A stretch of DNA of 64,000 nucleotides from Aldehydirespirator sp965220345 (GCA_965220345.1 OZ244822.1:2046001-2110000); one strand, 5' to 3'; counted from the first letter of the stretch, positions 1 to 8,619 are shown. Translations and numbers: made by a program. The notes: generated by a model not told the origin, from the letters alone.

Positions 1-1560
1 CGCTATCAGCGTCTTGTTGGCAACGATGTGCTGATGGTCAGTGGCTCCGATGTTCACGGCACGCCGATCACCGTGCGAGCCGATGCCGAAGGGGTCAGCC
101 CCGCTGAGATCGTTGACCGCTACCACTCTGAGTTCTGCAACCAATGGGAGTTGCTAGGCATCTCTTGGGATCTCTACACCACCACTGGAACCCCGAACCA
201 CGCTTCAGTAACCCAAGACATGTTTTTGACGCATCTGCGTAAAGGTTTCATTGATAAACGTTTTTCTGAGCAGTTCTATGACCCAGTAGGCGAGCGCTTC
301 TTGCCTGATCGTTACATTGAGGGAGTCTGCCCTCACTGCGGTTACGAAGCCGCGCGCGGCGATCAGTGCGATAACTGCGGCAGCACCCTTGACGCAACTG
401 AGTTGATCAAGCCGCGTTCGCGTCTCACAGGTGCTATGCCCGAGTTGCGTTCCACGGAGCATTTTTATTTTCGCTACTCCGATTTCACCGAACAGGTCGA
501 TTCTTGGCTCAAAACTCGCCAGGGATGGCGTTCGCATGTGCTCAACTCCAGTTTCGGCTGGACCAACGACGGCTTGCAAGACCGAGCTATCACACGCGAC
601 CTTGACTGGGGTGTGGAACTGCCCGTGGATGATCTAGGCGAAGGCAAACGTATTTATGTGTGGTACGACGCTGTGATCGGCTATCTGTCGGCATCGCAGG
701 AATGGGCGGCTCAAAACGGTAACCCCGAAGCTTGGAAACGCTGGTGGCACAACGACGATGCCTATCACGCTTATTTCATCGGTAAGGACAATATTCCGTT
801 TCACACCATGCTCTGGCCCGCTCAGCTGATGGGCTACGGCGATCTGCACTTGCCAGACGATGTGCCCGCCAATCAGTATGTGACTTTCTCTGGGGCAAAG
901 ATGGCCGCAAGCAGCGGAGTAGGTTTGACCATCGGAGAAGGTCTCAGCATTTTTGAGCCTGACTCTCTGCGCTACGCCTTGGCTGCGGCTTTGCCGGAAC
1001 AGGCCGACACCGAGATCTCAATAGAGGAAATCGCCCGACGTATCAACGATGAGTTAGTAGCCACATGGGGCAATCTTGTCAATCGGGTGCTGTCCTTAGC
1101 GGTTTCGGCGCTTGGGGGAGTGATACCAATAGTGGGTGAGCGCCAACACGGCGACACCAAACTCTTAGCGGATGTTGACGAGGCTTTGCGTCAAGGATCA
1201 GACCGCATTCAGCGGGTGGAGCTTCGAGCCGGTTTGCGTTCTGCGATGGAGGCCGCTGGCGCTGTGAACGCTTATCTCAACTCGAATGAGCCATGGAAAC
1301 TGGCCTCTACTGATCCCGACAGAGCGGCAACAGTGCTGGTGACTGCGCTTGAGGCTGTGGCAGGCGTGCGTGTTGGTTTGGCACCGTATTTGCCGTTCTC
1401 AACCGCAGCACTTAACGAGGTTTTCGGTTCTGTGGAGCGCTGGGAACGACCTGCACTCGCAGCTGGCACTGCCATCGCCAAGCCCAAGCCGCTGTTCACC
1501 AAAGTGGATATTGCTGCGCTTGGCCTAACAAGCGACGAGCCTGAAGCGGCTCAGACCTAA
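1..1560 (+). CDS. metG: Methionyl-tRNA synthetase, 5' end cut by window
   Basis: Charges tRNA-Met with methionine in the cytoplasm. The frame is open from the first base, so the true start lies upstream. The class I signature appears as GSDVHG (about 46-63) where many family members have GTDEHG. A zinc knuckle with two CxxC pairs (CPHCG and CDNCG) lies at about 328-381. The catalytic KMSKS loop reads KMAASSG (about 898-918), so the second lysine and flanking residues are replaced. The rest, including the WYDA region and the helical anticodon-binding C-terminus, looks intact. No C-terminal tRNA-binding EMAP-type domain is present. tatD follows after 11 bases, suggesting one transcription unit. 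The identity is secure; the KMSKS change is the oddity. Confidence 0.95.
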   Translation, partial: RYQRLVGNDVLMVSGSDVHGTPITVRADAEGVSPAEIVDRYHSEFCNQWELLGISWDLYTTTGTPNHASVTQDMFLTHLRKGFIDKRFSEQFYDPVGERFLPDRYIEGVCPHCGYEAARGDQCDNCGSTLDATELIKPRSRLTGAMPELRSTEHFYFRYSDFTEQVDSWLKTRQGWRSHVLNSSFGWTNDGLQDRAITRDLDWGVELPVDDLGEGKRIYVWYDAVIGYLSASQEWAAQNGNPEAWKRWWHNDDAYHAYFIGKDNIPFHTMLWPAQLMGYGDLHLPDDVPANQYVTFSGAKMAASSGVGLTIGEGLSIFEPDSLRYALAAALPEQADTEISIEEIARRINDELVATWGNLVNRVLSLAVSALGGVIPIVGERQHGDTKLLADVDEALRQGSDRIQRVELRAGLRSAMEAAGAVNAYLNSNEPWKLASTDPDRAATVLVTALEAVAGVRVGLAPYLPFSTAALNEVFGSVERWERPALAAGTAIAKPKPLFTKVDIAALGLTSDEPEAAQT

Positions 1561-1571
1561 GGCTCTGAACT

Positions 1572-2354
1572 GTGGCTTGGGCCGATAATCACTGCCATCT
1601 TCCGCTGCACTCAGCGTCTGAGGTTGTCGCCGACGCTCGCAACGCTGGCGTGGAACTGTTGATCAACATCGGAACAGACGTAGCGAACTCGCGCCAAGCA
1701 ATTGCTGTAGCCAAAGCCCATCGGGGGGTTTGGGCTACAGCTGGGGTGCATCCCCATGAAGCATCACAAGGCATAGACGGCCTCGAAGACCTGTTGACAA
1801 ACCCTGAAGTGGTGGCAGTAGGTGAGGCTGGCCTGGATTACTACTACGACCACTCCCCACGATCGGTTCAGCGTGAGGCCTTTGCTCAGCAGATCGAACT
1901 GGCGAAACGTTATGATTTAGCGCTTGTGGTCCATTCGCGAGCGGCGTGGGACGACACCTTTGCGGTGTTCGACAGCGAAGGCATGCCGTCGCGCACGGTA
2001 ATGCACTGTTTCACAGGTAGCCCTCACGAAGCTGAAAAATGTCTACAGCGGGGAGCGATGATCTCGTTTTCGGGGATCATCACCTTCCCGAAAGCACCCG
2101 AAGTGCGGGACTCTGCTAGAGCTTGTCCGCTAGATCGACTGATGGTCGAGACTGACAGCCCTTTTCTGGCACCAGTTCCGCATCGTGGCAAACCGAATCG
2201 GCCAGCGCTGGTGACTGTGGTGGGAGCAGCAGTGGCTGAAGCCAAAGGCCTTGATGTACTCGAAGTGCAAGAGGCGACTTTGGCAAACACGCAGGTCTTC
2301 TATGCGTGCGGTGCTGCAAGCGGGAATGACGATTCTGGTGGTGTCGGCACATGA
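1572..2354 (+). CDS. tatD: TatD family metal-dependent deoxyribonuclease
   Basis: A 260-residue amidohydrolase-fold nuclease of the TatD/YcfH family, cytoplasmic, thought to act in DNA processing and repair. Metal ligands are visible: H7 and H9 in DNHCHL, GEAGLD at 84-89, H121 in VVHSR, HCFTGS at 145-150 and ETDSPF at 193-198, followed by the typical proline- and arginine-rich PHRGKPNRP segment. The start is GTG, which places the HxH motif at residue 7 as expected for the family. It lies between metG and the Rpf-like gene, an order common in actinobacteria, and its stop overlaps the next start in ATGA, implying translational coupling. Confidence 0.93.
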   Translation: MAWADNHCHLPLHSASEVVADARNAGVELLINIGTDVANSRQAIAVAKAHRGVWATAGVHPHEASQGIDGLEDLLTNPEVVAVGEAGLDYYYDHSPRSVQREAFAQQIELAKRYDLALVVHSRAAWDDTFAVFDSEGMPSRTVMHCFTGSPHEAEKCLQRGAMISFSGIITFPKAPEVRDSARACPLDRLMVETDSPFLAPVPHRGKPNRPALVTVVGAAVAEAKGLDVLEVQEATLANTQVFYACGAASGNDDSGGVGT

Positions 2355-3379
2355 GCAGTAACGACAACTCGGGTGACTACCCGAATGATCGCGAAGCGAA
2401 TCGCACAGTATCGGTCTTCAAGAATTTGAAAGAGTTCGCAACTAAGAGCTGGTTTGGCAGATCAGCTAGCGTGCTTTGTGCTGTGGCGTTGATCGGGCTC
2501 GGTGGTCTGGCCACGAACCAGATCGCTTCGCCTGACTCGGCGACAGACAATGTTGAAGCCGACGTAGAGATCAATACAGAAGACAACATTGGGGACACTG
2601 GAGCGGCTGTAGCATCCGCGAACGGTTTTTCTGTGAGCAGTTTTTCGGATCGTGCCGAAATGTGGGCTGATGCCCGCCGCTTCAACCGTGAGCAGGCTGT
2701 TGATTATGCCCAAGAACTGGCCGAGCTGAATCGCAACACCACTACCTCCACCATCCCGTCAGCATTAGCCGTCTCCCCAAACAGCAGTGACGACACTGTC
2801 ACCGACAACAACGATGCCAACAATAACCAAGAAGCCAGCAACTACGAAGACCTCAACACCGGCGACACTAATAACGATGCCATCAACAATGTTGTCGTTT
2901 CTGACGGCAACAGCAGCAACGAAGACATCGCCGTTGTTGAAGTGCCCGCGACCACAACAACCACGGTTGCACCGCTGCCAGCAAATCCAGAGCCTCCGCC
3001 TACGAGTGTGGCGGCTTTCGCTTCGCACACTGAAGCGCCCTCACCCACTACTACGACTGCTGCAACTGTAGAGACGGTTTCGCGGTCGCAAGTCGGACAT
3101 CCGTTGCCAGCGGGCACCACCGCAGAGCAGTGGGATGCTTTGCGGTTCTGTGAATCAACGCACAACTATCAGGCTGTCAGCTCTACTGGCCGTTACCGTG
3201 GTGCCTATCAGTTCTCGGTACGCACTTGGAATTGGGTAGCCGGAATGCATTACGAGGATTTGGTGGGGGTTGACCCGAAAGATGCTTCACCATCTGATCA
3301 GGACAAGATGGCTTACAAGCTGTATGAAATCTACGGCTGGGATCCCTGGCCCACTTGCAAGAAGCGACTGCCGAGCTGA
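2351..3379 (+). CDS. Rpf-like secreted transglycosylase-domain protein
   Basis: 342 residues. Probably a cell-wall lytic enzyme of the resuscitation-promoting-factor group that cleaves peptidoglycan outside the membrane. A hydrophobic segment at about 39-56 follows a charged N-terminus and would serve as signal anchor. A long Asn/Asp/Thr/Ser-rich and then Thr/Pro-rich low-complexity linker spans about 60-250. The C-terminal 88 residues (255-342) form the transglycosylase-like domain with the catalytic glutamate in RFCEST (E268), YRGAYQF, and two cysteines (267 and near the end in PTCKK) that could form a disulfide. It overlaps tatD by 4 bases and ksgA by 25. The order tatD-rpf-ksgA matches mycobacteria, where rpfB holds this place. 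The G5 and DUF348 domains of RpfB are absent. Confidence 0.85.
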   Translation: MSSNDNSGDYPNDREANRTVSVFKNLKEFATKSWFGRSASVLCAVALIGLGGLATNQIASPDSATDNVEADVEINTEDNIGDTGAAVASANGFSVSSFSDRAEMWADARRFNREQAVDYAQELAELNRNTTTSTIPSALAVSPNSSDDTVTDNNDANNNQEASNYEDLNTGDTNNDAINNVVVSDGNSSNEDIAVVEVPATTTTTVAPLPANPEPPPTSVAAFASHTEAPSPTTTTAATVETVSRSQVGHPLPAGTTAEQWDALRFCESTHNYQAVSSTGRYRGAYQFSVRTWNWVAGMHYEDLVGVDPKDASPSDQDKMAYKLYEIYGWDPWPTCKKRLPS

Positions 3380-4236
3380 CCCACACAGAGTCGGAACTGA
3401 AAGCACTTTTGCGGCGTTTCGATTTAGCACCGAGGCGGTCGTTCGGTCAGAACTTCGTGGTGGATCCCAACACGATCCGTCGCATCGTGCGGCTCAGTGG
3501 TGCAGGTCCTGAAGATCATGTTCTAGAAGTTGGTGCTGGGCTGGGTTCACTCACCCTCGGCTTGATCGGTGTCGGGGCCAGAGTGCTGGCCGTGGAAGTA
3601 GACAGGGGTCTGACAGCGGCGCTGCGTGAACTGCTTGCCGAGTCGCAGGCTGAAAGATCCAGTGGCAGTGCCGATGGTTCAGCGCTGGTCACAGTGCTGG
3701 AGGCTGATGCCACGGAACTTGACTACGACTCGGTTTTGTCTGGTGCTGAGCGTTGGATGCTGGTAGCCAACCTTCCCTACAACATCGCCACTCCGCTGGT
3801 GCTTGATCTGCTGCGCTCAGCTAGCAGCATCACCACGATGATGGTGTTGATGCAACAAGAGCCTGCTGAACGCCTCACAGCACCTTCTGGGTCGCGGCTG
3901 CGCGGCATACCTAGCGTGCTGTTAGAGCGGCGTGCCAAAGCACGAATAGTCGCCACTGTGCCGCCTTCGGTTTTTTGGCCTCGTCCGAATGTCAACTCGG
4001 CGCTGCTTCGCATTGAGCGGCTCAGCGACAGAGAATCACCACGGCTGTCTACGCAGGAGGAAGCTCGTTTCGAAATGCTGGTTCGTGCTGGTTTCGGCCG
4101 TCGCCGCAAGATGCTGCGGCGTTCGCTGAACGGCTTGATTGCTGCCGAGGGCTTTGCAGCGGCCGGGGTGGATCCTGCGGCCCGTCCCGAAACACTGACG
4201 CTTTCGCAGTGGCTCGCTCTGGCCAGTGTGGATTAG
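3355..4236 (+). CDS. rsmA: 16S rRNA dimethyladenosine transferase
   Basis: Also called ksgA. Dimethylates two adjacent adenines in the 3' terminal helix of 16S rRNA during small-subunit assembly, using S-adenosylmethionine. Motifs are FGQNF at 30-34, the SAM-binding loop LEVGAGLGSL at 57-66, catalytic NLPYNI at 139-144 and the C-terminal FGRRRKMLRRSL. At 293 residues the length is normal. The chosen start is TTG at 3355, inside the end of the Rpf-like gene; no better in-frame start precedes FGQNF, so the two genes overlap by 25 bases. Its stop overlaps the stop of the convergent zur gene. Confidence 0.95.
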   Translation: MQEATAELTHTESELKALLRRFDLAPRRSFGQNFVVDPNTIRRIVRLSGAGPEDHVLEVGAGLGSLTLGLIGVGARVLAVEVDRGLTAALRELLAESQAERSSGSADGSALVTVLEADATELDYDSVLSGAERWMLVANLPYNIATPLVLDLLRSASSITTMMVLMQQEPAERLTAPSGSRLRGIPSVLLERRAKARIVATVPPSVFWPRPNVNSALLRIERLSDRESPRLSTQEEARFEMLVRAGFGRRRKMLRRSLNGLIAAEGFAAAGVDPAARPETLTLSQWLALASVD

Positions 4237-4700
4237 CTGCTGCAGTCGCCGCAGTAGCCGTGAAGATCCAAACTGTGGCGCAACGGAGTAAATCCAGCAC
4301 TGCTCGCTGCTGCGGTCAGACGCTTGTCAACGAGCTCCTCAACATCAGCGTCTAGGCGAATATCTTCAACGACACCGCAATCCACGCAGATCAGATGATG
4401 ATGATGCGACAGCAGCGGCTCGGCGAACTCAAAGTAAGCAAAATCGTTGTTTGATGTGATGCGGTTCACCACTTCAGAGCGTTCAAGCACGTCAAGGTTG
4501 CGGTAGACGGAACTGGCCGCCAGTCCAGGTGCCGCGGCAACAATGTCAGGCAGGGTCACGGGTTGCCCAGCAGCAGCGATGACCTCCACCAGCCGACGGC
4601 GACCCTTGGTGTAACGGTGGCCGTGAGGTTTGAGGAGCGCCTCCACGGCTTTGTGGAGATCGGTGATCTGGTGTTTCTTGATGGAGGGAAGACGTGACAT
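4233..4700 (-). CDS. zur: Fur-family zinc uptake regulator (Zur-like)
   Basis: A 155-residue winged-helix metalloregulator. The N-terminus carries the DNA-binding domain (KGRRRLVEVIAAAGQPVTLP, then the SSVYRNLDVLE recognition helix). The dimerisation half has the HHHHLICVDCGVVEDI metal site, and the C-terminus ends in CGDCSS, giving two CxxC pairs typical of the structural zinc site. Divergent placement beside znuA/znuB argues for zinc rather than iron; this is inference from context. The start is ATG at 4700; a TTG one codon upstream is also in frame. The gene is convergent with ksgA with overlapping stops. Confidence 0.88.
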   Translation of the reverse strand: MSRLPSIKKHQITDLHKAVEALLKPHGHRYTKGRRRLVEVIAAAGQPVTLPDIVAAAPGLAASSVYRNLDVLERSEVVNRITSNNDFAYFEFAEPLLSHHHHLICVDCGVVEDIRLDADVEELVDKRLTAAASSAGFTPLRHSLDLHGYCGDCSS

Positions 4701-4706
4701 CAAATT

Positions 4707-4737
4707 ATGAACTCGTGATTAATGATGAACGCGTGAT
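4707..4737. repeat. 13-bp imperfect direct repeat upstream of zur
   Basis: ATGAACTCGTGAT at 4707-4719 is repeated as ATGAACGCGTGAT at 4725-4737, 12 of 13 bases matching, start to start 18 bp. It sits directly upstream of the zur start codon, where an operator for autoregulation might lie. It is not the classical Fur/Zur palindrome, so a regulatory role is only a suggestion. Confidence 0.4.
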
Positions 4738-4782
4738 CCAGTCTGGGATTGGTGAACAAGCTAGTGATGGCTCGCTGTAGGA

Positions 4783-4806
4783 AATAGTTCTCACTCTCAT
4801 TATAGT
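4783..4806 (+). promoter_or_regulatory. Possible znuA promoter and zinc-regulator site
   Basis: An AT-rich segment between zur and znuA includes a good -10 hexamer, TATAGT (4801-4806), overlapped by AATAGTTCTCA and TCTCATTATAG, which resemble loosely inverted halves. A Zur operator would be expected here, but the match to known actinobacterial Zur boxes is weak. The strong AAGGAG ribosome-binding site at 4834-4839 sits 8 bases before the GTG start of znuA and supports that start. Confidence 0.35.
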
Positions 4807-4847
4807 TCAATCCACTGCCTGAGTCGCCGTAGTAAGGAGCCTATCCC

Positions 4848-6047
4848 GTGCGTTTGAGCCGCCAAGTTGTATCTGTGTTTGGTGTCGCCGTGTTGACCGC
4901 AGCAGCGTGCGGTGGTGACTCATCCTCCGATGCAGATTCCGATCCTGTTGCCGTGCCGCCACCCACGATTGTGACAACTACCGGAATATGGGGTGATGTT
5001 GTGGAGAACGTGGCCTGCGGTGGCTTAGCTGAGATCGAAACCCTCATTCCGACAGGTGGTGACCCGCACGTTTATGAGCCCTCACTGCGTGACCGCGAGC
5101 GGATGGCGAATGCAACTCTGGTGGTAGCAAACGGGCTCGTTCTGGAAGAGAGGCTTGTGGACACGCTTGAAGCAGTCGAAGCAGAGGGGACACCGGTGTT
5201 CCGCATTGCTGAGCAAATGGAAGCGCTGGATTACACGTTCGAGCTTGGTCACGATGACCACGATGACCACGGCCACGACAGCCATGACGATCACGATGAC
5301 CACGATGACCATGACCATGATGAAGAGGGTCACGATGATCATGAGGGTCATGACCATGAGGGTCACGGCCACGATGACCATGACCATGACGAGGAGGGTC
5401 ATGATGATCATGAGGGTCACGACCATGATGAGGATGACCACTCAGACCATGATGAAGAGGGTCACGATGACCATGACGACCACGGCCATGATGACCACGC
5501 GGGACATGATCACAGCGCCGGTGATCCTCATGTCTGGTTCGATCCTCACCGAGTCTCGGAAGCTCTGCCTGAACTGGTAGAAGCTCTAAGCACCTCAGCT
5601 GGTCTTGACAGAGCAGCTCTTGATGAATGTCTCAGCGACTATCAGTCCGAACTAGCCGAAGTGGACTCTTACATAATGACAAGTGTCGCCGAAGTGCCCG
5701 ATGCAAACCGCAAGCTGGTCACCAACCACGAAGCGCTCGGATACTTCGCGGCGCGTTATGGATTTGAGGTAATCGGATCTGTGATCCCGTCGCCTTCTTC
5801 CCTGGCTCAGACAACCCCGGCACAGCTTGAAGAGTTGGCCGAAGTTATTGAGCATGAACAGATCCCAGCCGTCTTTTCGGAGACACAACACTCCGCAGAC
5901 GACATCGAAGCCCTCGCAGAACGTATCGGAAATGTCAACGTGGTCACTCTTTACACAGGAAGCCTCGGACCATCAGGCAGCGGTGCCGATACCTATCTTG
6001 GATTCCTGCGCACTAATACCGACCTAATCGTGGAAGCGCTTACCTAA
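4848..6047 (+). CDS. znuA: Zinc ABC transporter substrate-binding lipoprotein
   Basis: A 399-residue cluster A-I metal-binding protein that captures zinc outside the membrane for ZnuB. The N-terminal signal peptide ends in a lipobox (LTAAAC, lipidated C21). Metal ligand segments GDPHVYEP (about 71-78) and AGDPHVWFDP (about 224-233) are present, with a further conserved histidine in TNHEALGYF and an acidic ligand region near ETQHSADD. Residues 135-222 form an extreme His/Asp loop of about 88 residues; such loops in ZnuA proteins are thought to help zinc capture, and this one is unusually long. The start is GTG with AAGGAG upstream. znuB follows after 48 bases; no ATPase gene lies between. Confidence 0.93.
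   Translation: MRLSRQVVSVFGVAVLTAAACGGDSSSDADSDPVAVPPPTIVTTTGIWGDVVENVACGGLAEIETLIPTGGDPHVYEPSLRDRERMANATLVVANGLVLEERLVDTLEAVEAEGTPVFRIAEQMEALDYTFELGHDDHDDHGHDSHDDHDDHDDHDHDEEGHDDHEGHDHEGHGHDDHDHDEEGHDDHEGHDHDEDDHSDHDEEGHDDHDDHGHDDHAGHDHSAGDPHVWFDPHRVSEALPELVEALSTSAGLDRAALDECLSDYQSELAEVDSYIMTSVAEVPDANRKLVTNHEALGYFAARYGFEVIGSVIPSPSSLAQTTPAQLEELAEVIEHEQIPAVFSETQHSADDIEALAERIGNVNVVTLYTGSLGPSGSGADTYLGFLRTNTDLIVEALT
5251..5514 (+). repeat. Degenerate tandem repeat coding the His/Asp loop of ZnuA
   Basis: DNA built from recurring GACCATGA / GAGGGTCA / CACGATGA blocks encodes units such as HDDHD, EEGHDDHEG and HDHDE. EEGHDDHEGHDH-like blocks recur three times with little divergence. The repetitive DNA could expand or contract in frame and change loop length between strains. 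Confidence 0.8.
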
Positions 6048-6095
6048 ACGCCGCTTTTGTTGGCTTGACCTTCTCATCGGCTAGACACACTTCAA

Positions 6096-6986
6096 GTGGA
6101 AATCCTGACTGACCCGGCTGGCTGGTGGATTGAGCCGTTCACATCCAACCTTTTCATGCAGCGAGCCCTGTATGCGGGACTGTTGGCGGTAGTTACCACT
6201 TCGGTGGTGGGCACTTGGATTGTTCTTCGGGGTATGAGCTTTCTGGGTGATGCCTTAGCTCACGGGGTGCTTCCCGGTATAGCGCTGGCCTTCATTATCG
6301 GCGTTAGTACTACCTTTGGTGCTTTTGTGGCTGCGCTAGCAATGGTCGCTGGAATAAATCTGATCCGCAATCATTCCCCATTGTCTGATGACACTTCGAT
6401 CGGGGTTCTTTTTGTTGGATTCCTAGCTTTAGCGGTCGTAATCATGTCAAGTGCTTCAGGCGCTTACACAGGTGACCTGAATCGGTTCCTGTTTGGGTCT
6501 ATCACTGGTGTTGACACAGCTGATTTGCGTAATCAGGCGATCGCCGCAGTGATCTCCGTAGCGGGAGTGATGGTGTTTTATCGGGCGTTTCTGGTGATGA
6601 CCTACGATTTTGCTCAGGCCCAGGTGCTGGGCTTGCGGCCACGCCTGGCGCACGGCGTTTTGCTGGTACTGCTGGTCGTCTCGATTATTGCCTCATTTGA
6701 GGCGGTCGGGAACCTGCTGGTGTTTGCGTTCTTGATAGCTCCACCGGCCACGGCAGTTTTGCTAGTTCGGCGAGTCCCGCGCATTATGGTGACTGCAACT
6801 GTTATTGGCAGTATTGCGGTGGTGTCGGGGTTGTTGGCTAGCTACCACTACGACACTGCCGCTGGCGCGACTATGGCTCTTGCTGCGGTGGCGATATTTC
6901 TGGTGGTTTTGACAGGCAAGTCGCTACTGCAAGCAGGCAACCGGTCTCGTAGTGCCCGCATCCACGCTGAGGTCACCGCCAACTGA
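6096..6986 (+). CDS. znuB: Zinc ABC transporter permease
   Basis: A 296-residue integral membrane protein of the ABC-3 family that moves zinc through the membrane with ZnuA and an ATPase. Many hydrophobic helices are visible, with family hallmarks VVGTWIVLRGMSFLGDALAHGVLPG near the N-terminus (the cytoplasmic coupling region) and a loop with DFAQAQVLGLRPR before the C-terminal helices. The start is GTG at 6096. It is co-directional with znuA and probably in the same operon under zinc control. It is convergent with the NYN gene. The partner ATPase (znuC) is not encoded anywhere in this window, which is unusual. Confidence 0.9.
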   Translation: MEILTDPAGWWIEPFTSNLFMQRALYAGLLAVVTTSVVGTWIVLRGMSFLGDALAHGVLPGIALAFIIGVSTTFGAFVAALAMVAGINLIRNHSPLSDDTSIGVLFVGFLALAVVIMSSASGAYTGDLNRFLFGSITGVDTADLRNQAIAAVISVAGVMVFYRAFLVMTYDFAQAQVLGLRPRLAHGVLLVLLVVSIIASFEAVGNLLVFAFLIAPPATAVLLVRRVPRIMVTATVIGSIAVVSGLLASYHYDTAAGATMALAAVAIFLVVLTGKSLLQAGNRSRSARIHAEVTAN

Positions 6987-7062
6987 CAGACCTGTGCTTG
7001 CTTGTGTTTGTGTGTGAATTTTCACTGCGGACGCAGCAAACTCACAACTGTTAGCGCGCCCT

Positions 7063-7917
7063 CTAGGAGTCTTGTTCTTCAGGAGGCCAGTCGCCGATCT
7101 CCTGATCAATCCGGTCCCAGAAGGCTTGACGCACAGCTCGACGCAGCCGGTCTTGGCCTCTGAGGCTTCCCCCGAAGAGGTTCTCCACTGCGTAAAGCAG
7201 GTCACCGTCAAGTGATTCAGGTATGCGAGGCCGCTGATCGCACAAATGGTCAAACTCGTCATCGGATGCTTTGTTGAGCCATTTCTCAGCGAACTCGGCG
7301 GCGGCTTGCGACACCGAATCAAGGGGGTCATAAGCATCGGTTGCTGCATCATCGGGGCCGCGTCGGCGGCGGATGAAACGCGACAGGTCGTCTCGGTCAA
7401 GTTCAACCAGTTCGTCGACTTCGGTGCTCAACGAACCGACGGTGCCCTGCTGGCGATTGTGGGATAGCGGCTCGGCGGCATCAATTTTGATCAAAGTGAT
7501 GCGCAGCCCCAATTCTTGAGCTTTCTCCACGCAGTCGAGCAAAGCTTCGTCTCCCGACAACAAGAAGGCATCGCATATGGCGCGGTTCTCGGCTAGTGCC
7601 AGCAAATCTCGCTGGATGGCAGAGGCGATGGGGGAACTCGTTGGATCGGTGGATTGACTGGATTGCAGGCGCAGTTTTATGTTGGGCAGCGTCGCCAGTT
7701 GCTGCTGTGCTGGAGTGGCTTCTCCTTCGCCTGTGGTGTCATACCAATAAGTTCGCAACGGCTTATGGCCGCTGATCTGTGTTGCCAGCCCTACGAGGAA
7801 CTCGTTGGCACCTAGACCGTAGAGAAGAACCTCATCACGTTTGGGTCCCTCACAGCATAACTTTCCACCCTCTGTATAGAGGTATTCAGCGTCGACGAAG
7901 ATTGCACAACGTCTCAT
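7063..7917 (-). CDS. NYN/PIN-like domain protein
   Basis: 284 residues. The N-terminus RRCAIFVDAEYLYTEGGK is typical of the NYN (LabA/DUF88) branch of PIN-fold nucleases, with the first acidic residue in FVDAE and a second acidic cluster in CDAFLLSGDEALLDCVE, where such proteins read 'SGDGD'. This suggests a metal-dependent ribonuclease fold, although some members lack activity. The C-terminal half (about 175-284) is acidic, helical and not recognised. The chosen ATG at 7917 has AAAGGAG about 10 bases upstream; the frame continues 13 codons further but without a better start. The role is unknown. Confidence 0.7.
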   Translation of the reverse strand: MRRCAIFVDAEYLYTEGGKLCCEGPKRDEVLLYGLGANEFLVGLATQISGHKPLRTYWYDTTGEGEATPAQQQLATLPNIKLRLQSSQSTDPTSSPIASAIQRDLLALAENRAICDAFLLSGDEALLDCVEKAQELGLRITLIKIDAAEPLSHNRQQGTVGSLSTEVDELVELDRDDLSRFIRRRRGPDDAATDAYDPLDSVSQAAAEFAEKWLNKASDDEFDHLCDQRPRIPESLDGDLLYAVENLFGGSLRGQDRLRRAVRQAFWDRIDQEIGDWPPEEQDS

Positions 7918-8067
7918 GGCGATAAATCTCCTTTCAGCCCCCCAAATCAGCGGCACATCAAAATGATTGACACTGAAAGGCTATGAGAATATTTTGTTTT
8001 TCTTTTAGAAAGCTTTTGAAAGCGATATTCTAGTCGCTTTAGTTCTTCAATAGTGTGTTGAGCGTGG

Positions 8068-8141
8068 TACGCCCCCTGGGACTCGAACCCAGAACCTGCG
8101 GATTAAGAGTCCGTTGCTCTGCCAAATTGAGCTAGAGGCGC
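8068..8141 (-). tRNA. tRNA-Lys (anticodon CTT)
   Basis: A full cloverleaf reads on the minus strand: a 7-bp acceptor stem starting GCGCCTC, TAGCTC D-arm entry, anticodon loop CTCTTAA, and T-loop TTCGAGT closed by CTGGG/CCCAG. The discriminator is A at 8068 and an encoded CCA follows at 8065-8067. It is downstream of tRNA-His on the same strand. Confidence 0.95.
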
Positions 8142-8151
8142 TTGGCGTTGG

Positions 8152-8226
8152 GGTGACCGAGGGGAATCGAACCCCCGACCTCCGGGACCACAACCCGGCG
8201 CTCTAACCGACTGAGCTACGGCCACC
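8152..8226 (-). tRNA. tRNA-His (anticodon GTG)
   Basis: A minus-strand cloverleaf with anticodon GTG. The discriminator C at 8152 and the extra G at position -1 (8226) are the identity elements expected for tRNA-His. The acceptor stem GTGGCCG pairs with CGGTCAC. CCA is encoded at 8149-8151. Confidence 0.95.
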
Positions 8227-8471
8227 GTGACCGCCGAAGCGGAGAGCTGTAAGCCTAGCCCCGATTCGGGCATCTCCGACAGATGCACTCAACTTTTGTC
8301 GGTATTTGTTTTGTTGGTATCTGTTGGTCAAAGCAATTTACCAACGCATTTTATTGGCTAAGGCAGTAGGAGCCAAGCGGCACAAGACTTCGGCTAGTCG
8401 CTTCGACCCTTTACTTCTTGAATGCTTCTTGGGCAACCGCTAGCAGCAACCAGCGGCGCTAGCATGGCAGA
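8227..8471. other. Intergenic region between divergent tRNA genes
   Basis: 245 bases without a convincing gene. It must carry the promoters for tRNA-His/Lys (leftward) and tRNA-Arg (rightward). A TAGCAT hexamer at 8460-8465, seven bases before tRNA-Arg, could be its -10 box; no well-spaced -35 partner was found. Confidence 0.4.
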
Positions 8472-8545
8472 GCCCCCGTAGCTCAACTGGATAGAGCAGA
8501 GGGTTTCTACCCCTCAGGTTGCGGGTTCGAGTCCTGTCGGGGGTG
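8472..8545 (+). tRNA. tRNA-Arg (anticodon TCT)
   Basis: Acceptor GCCCCCG pairs with CGGGGGT, the D-arm has GTAGCTCAACTGGATAGAGC, the anticodon loop holds TCT and the T-loop is TTCGAGT. The discriminator is G at 8545. CCA is not encoded (CTA follows). Confidence 0.94.
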
Positions 8546-8619
8546 CTAGCTGTCTGGCCGCGTGTGGAGTTGGGATTGCGGCTGCGCCATGCAGGTCGTG
8601 TAGTCTTGAGAACACACAA

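Noticed and set aside
5082..5441. Leftward frame rich in Met/Val/Ile opposite znuA
   Set aside because: An artefact of the repetitive His/Asp codons on the other strand.
8019..8040. Hairpin AAAGCG...CGCTTT as terminator of the tRNA pair
   Set aside because: Only six pairs with a ten-base loop and no T-run; too weak to list as a feature.
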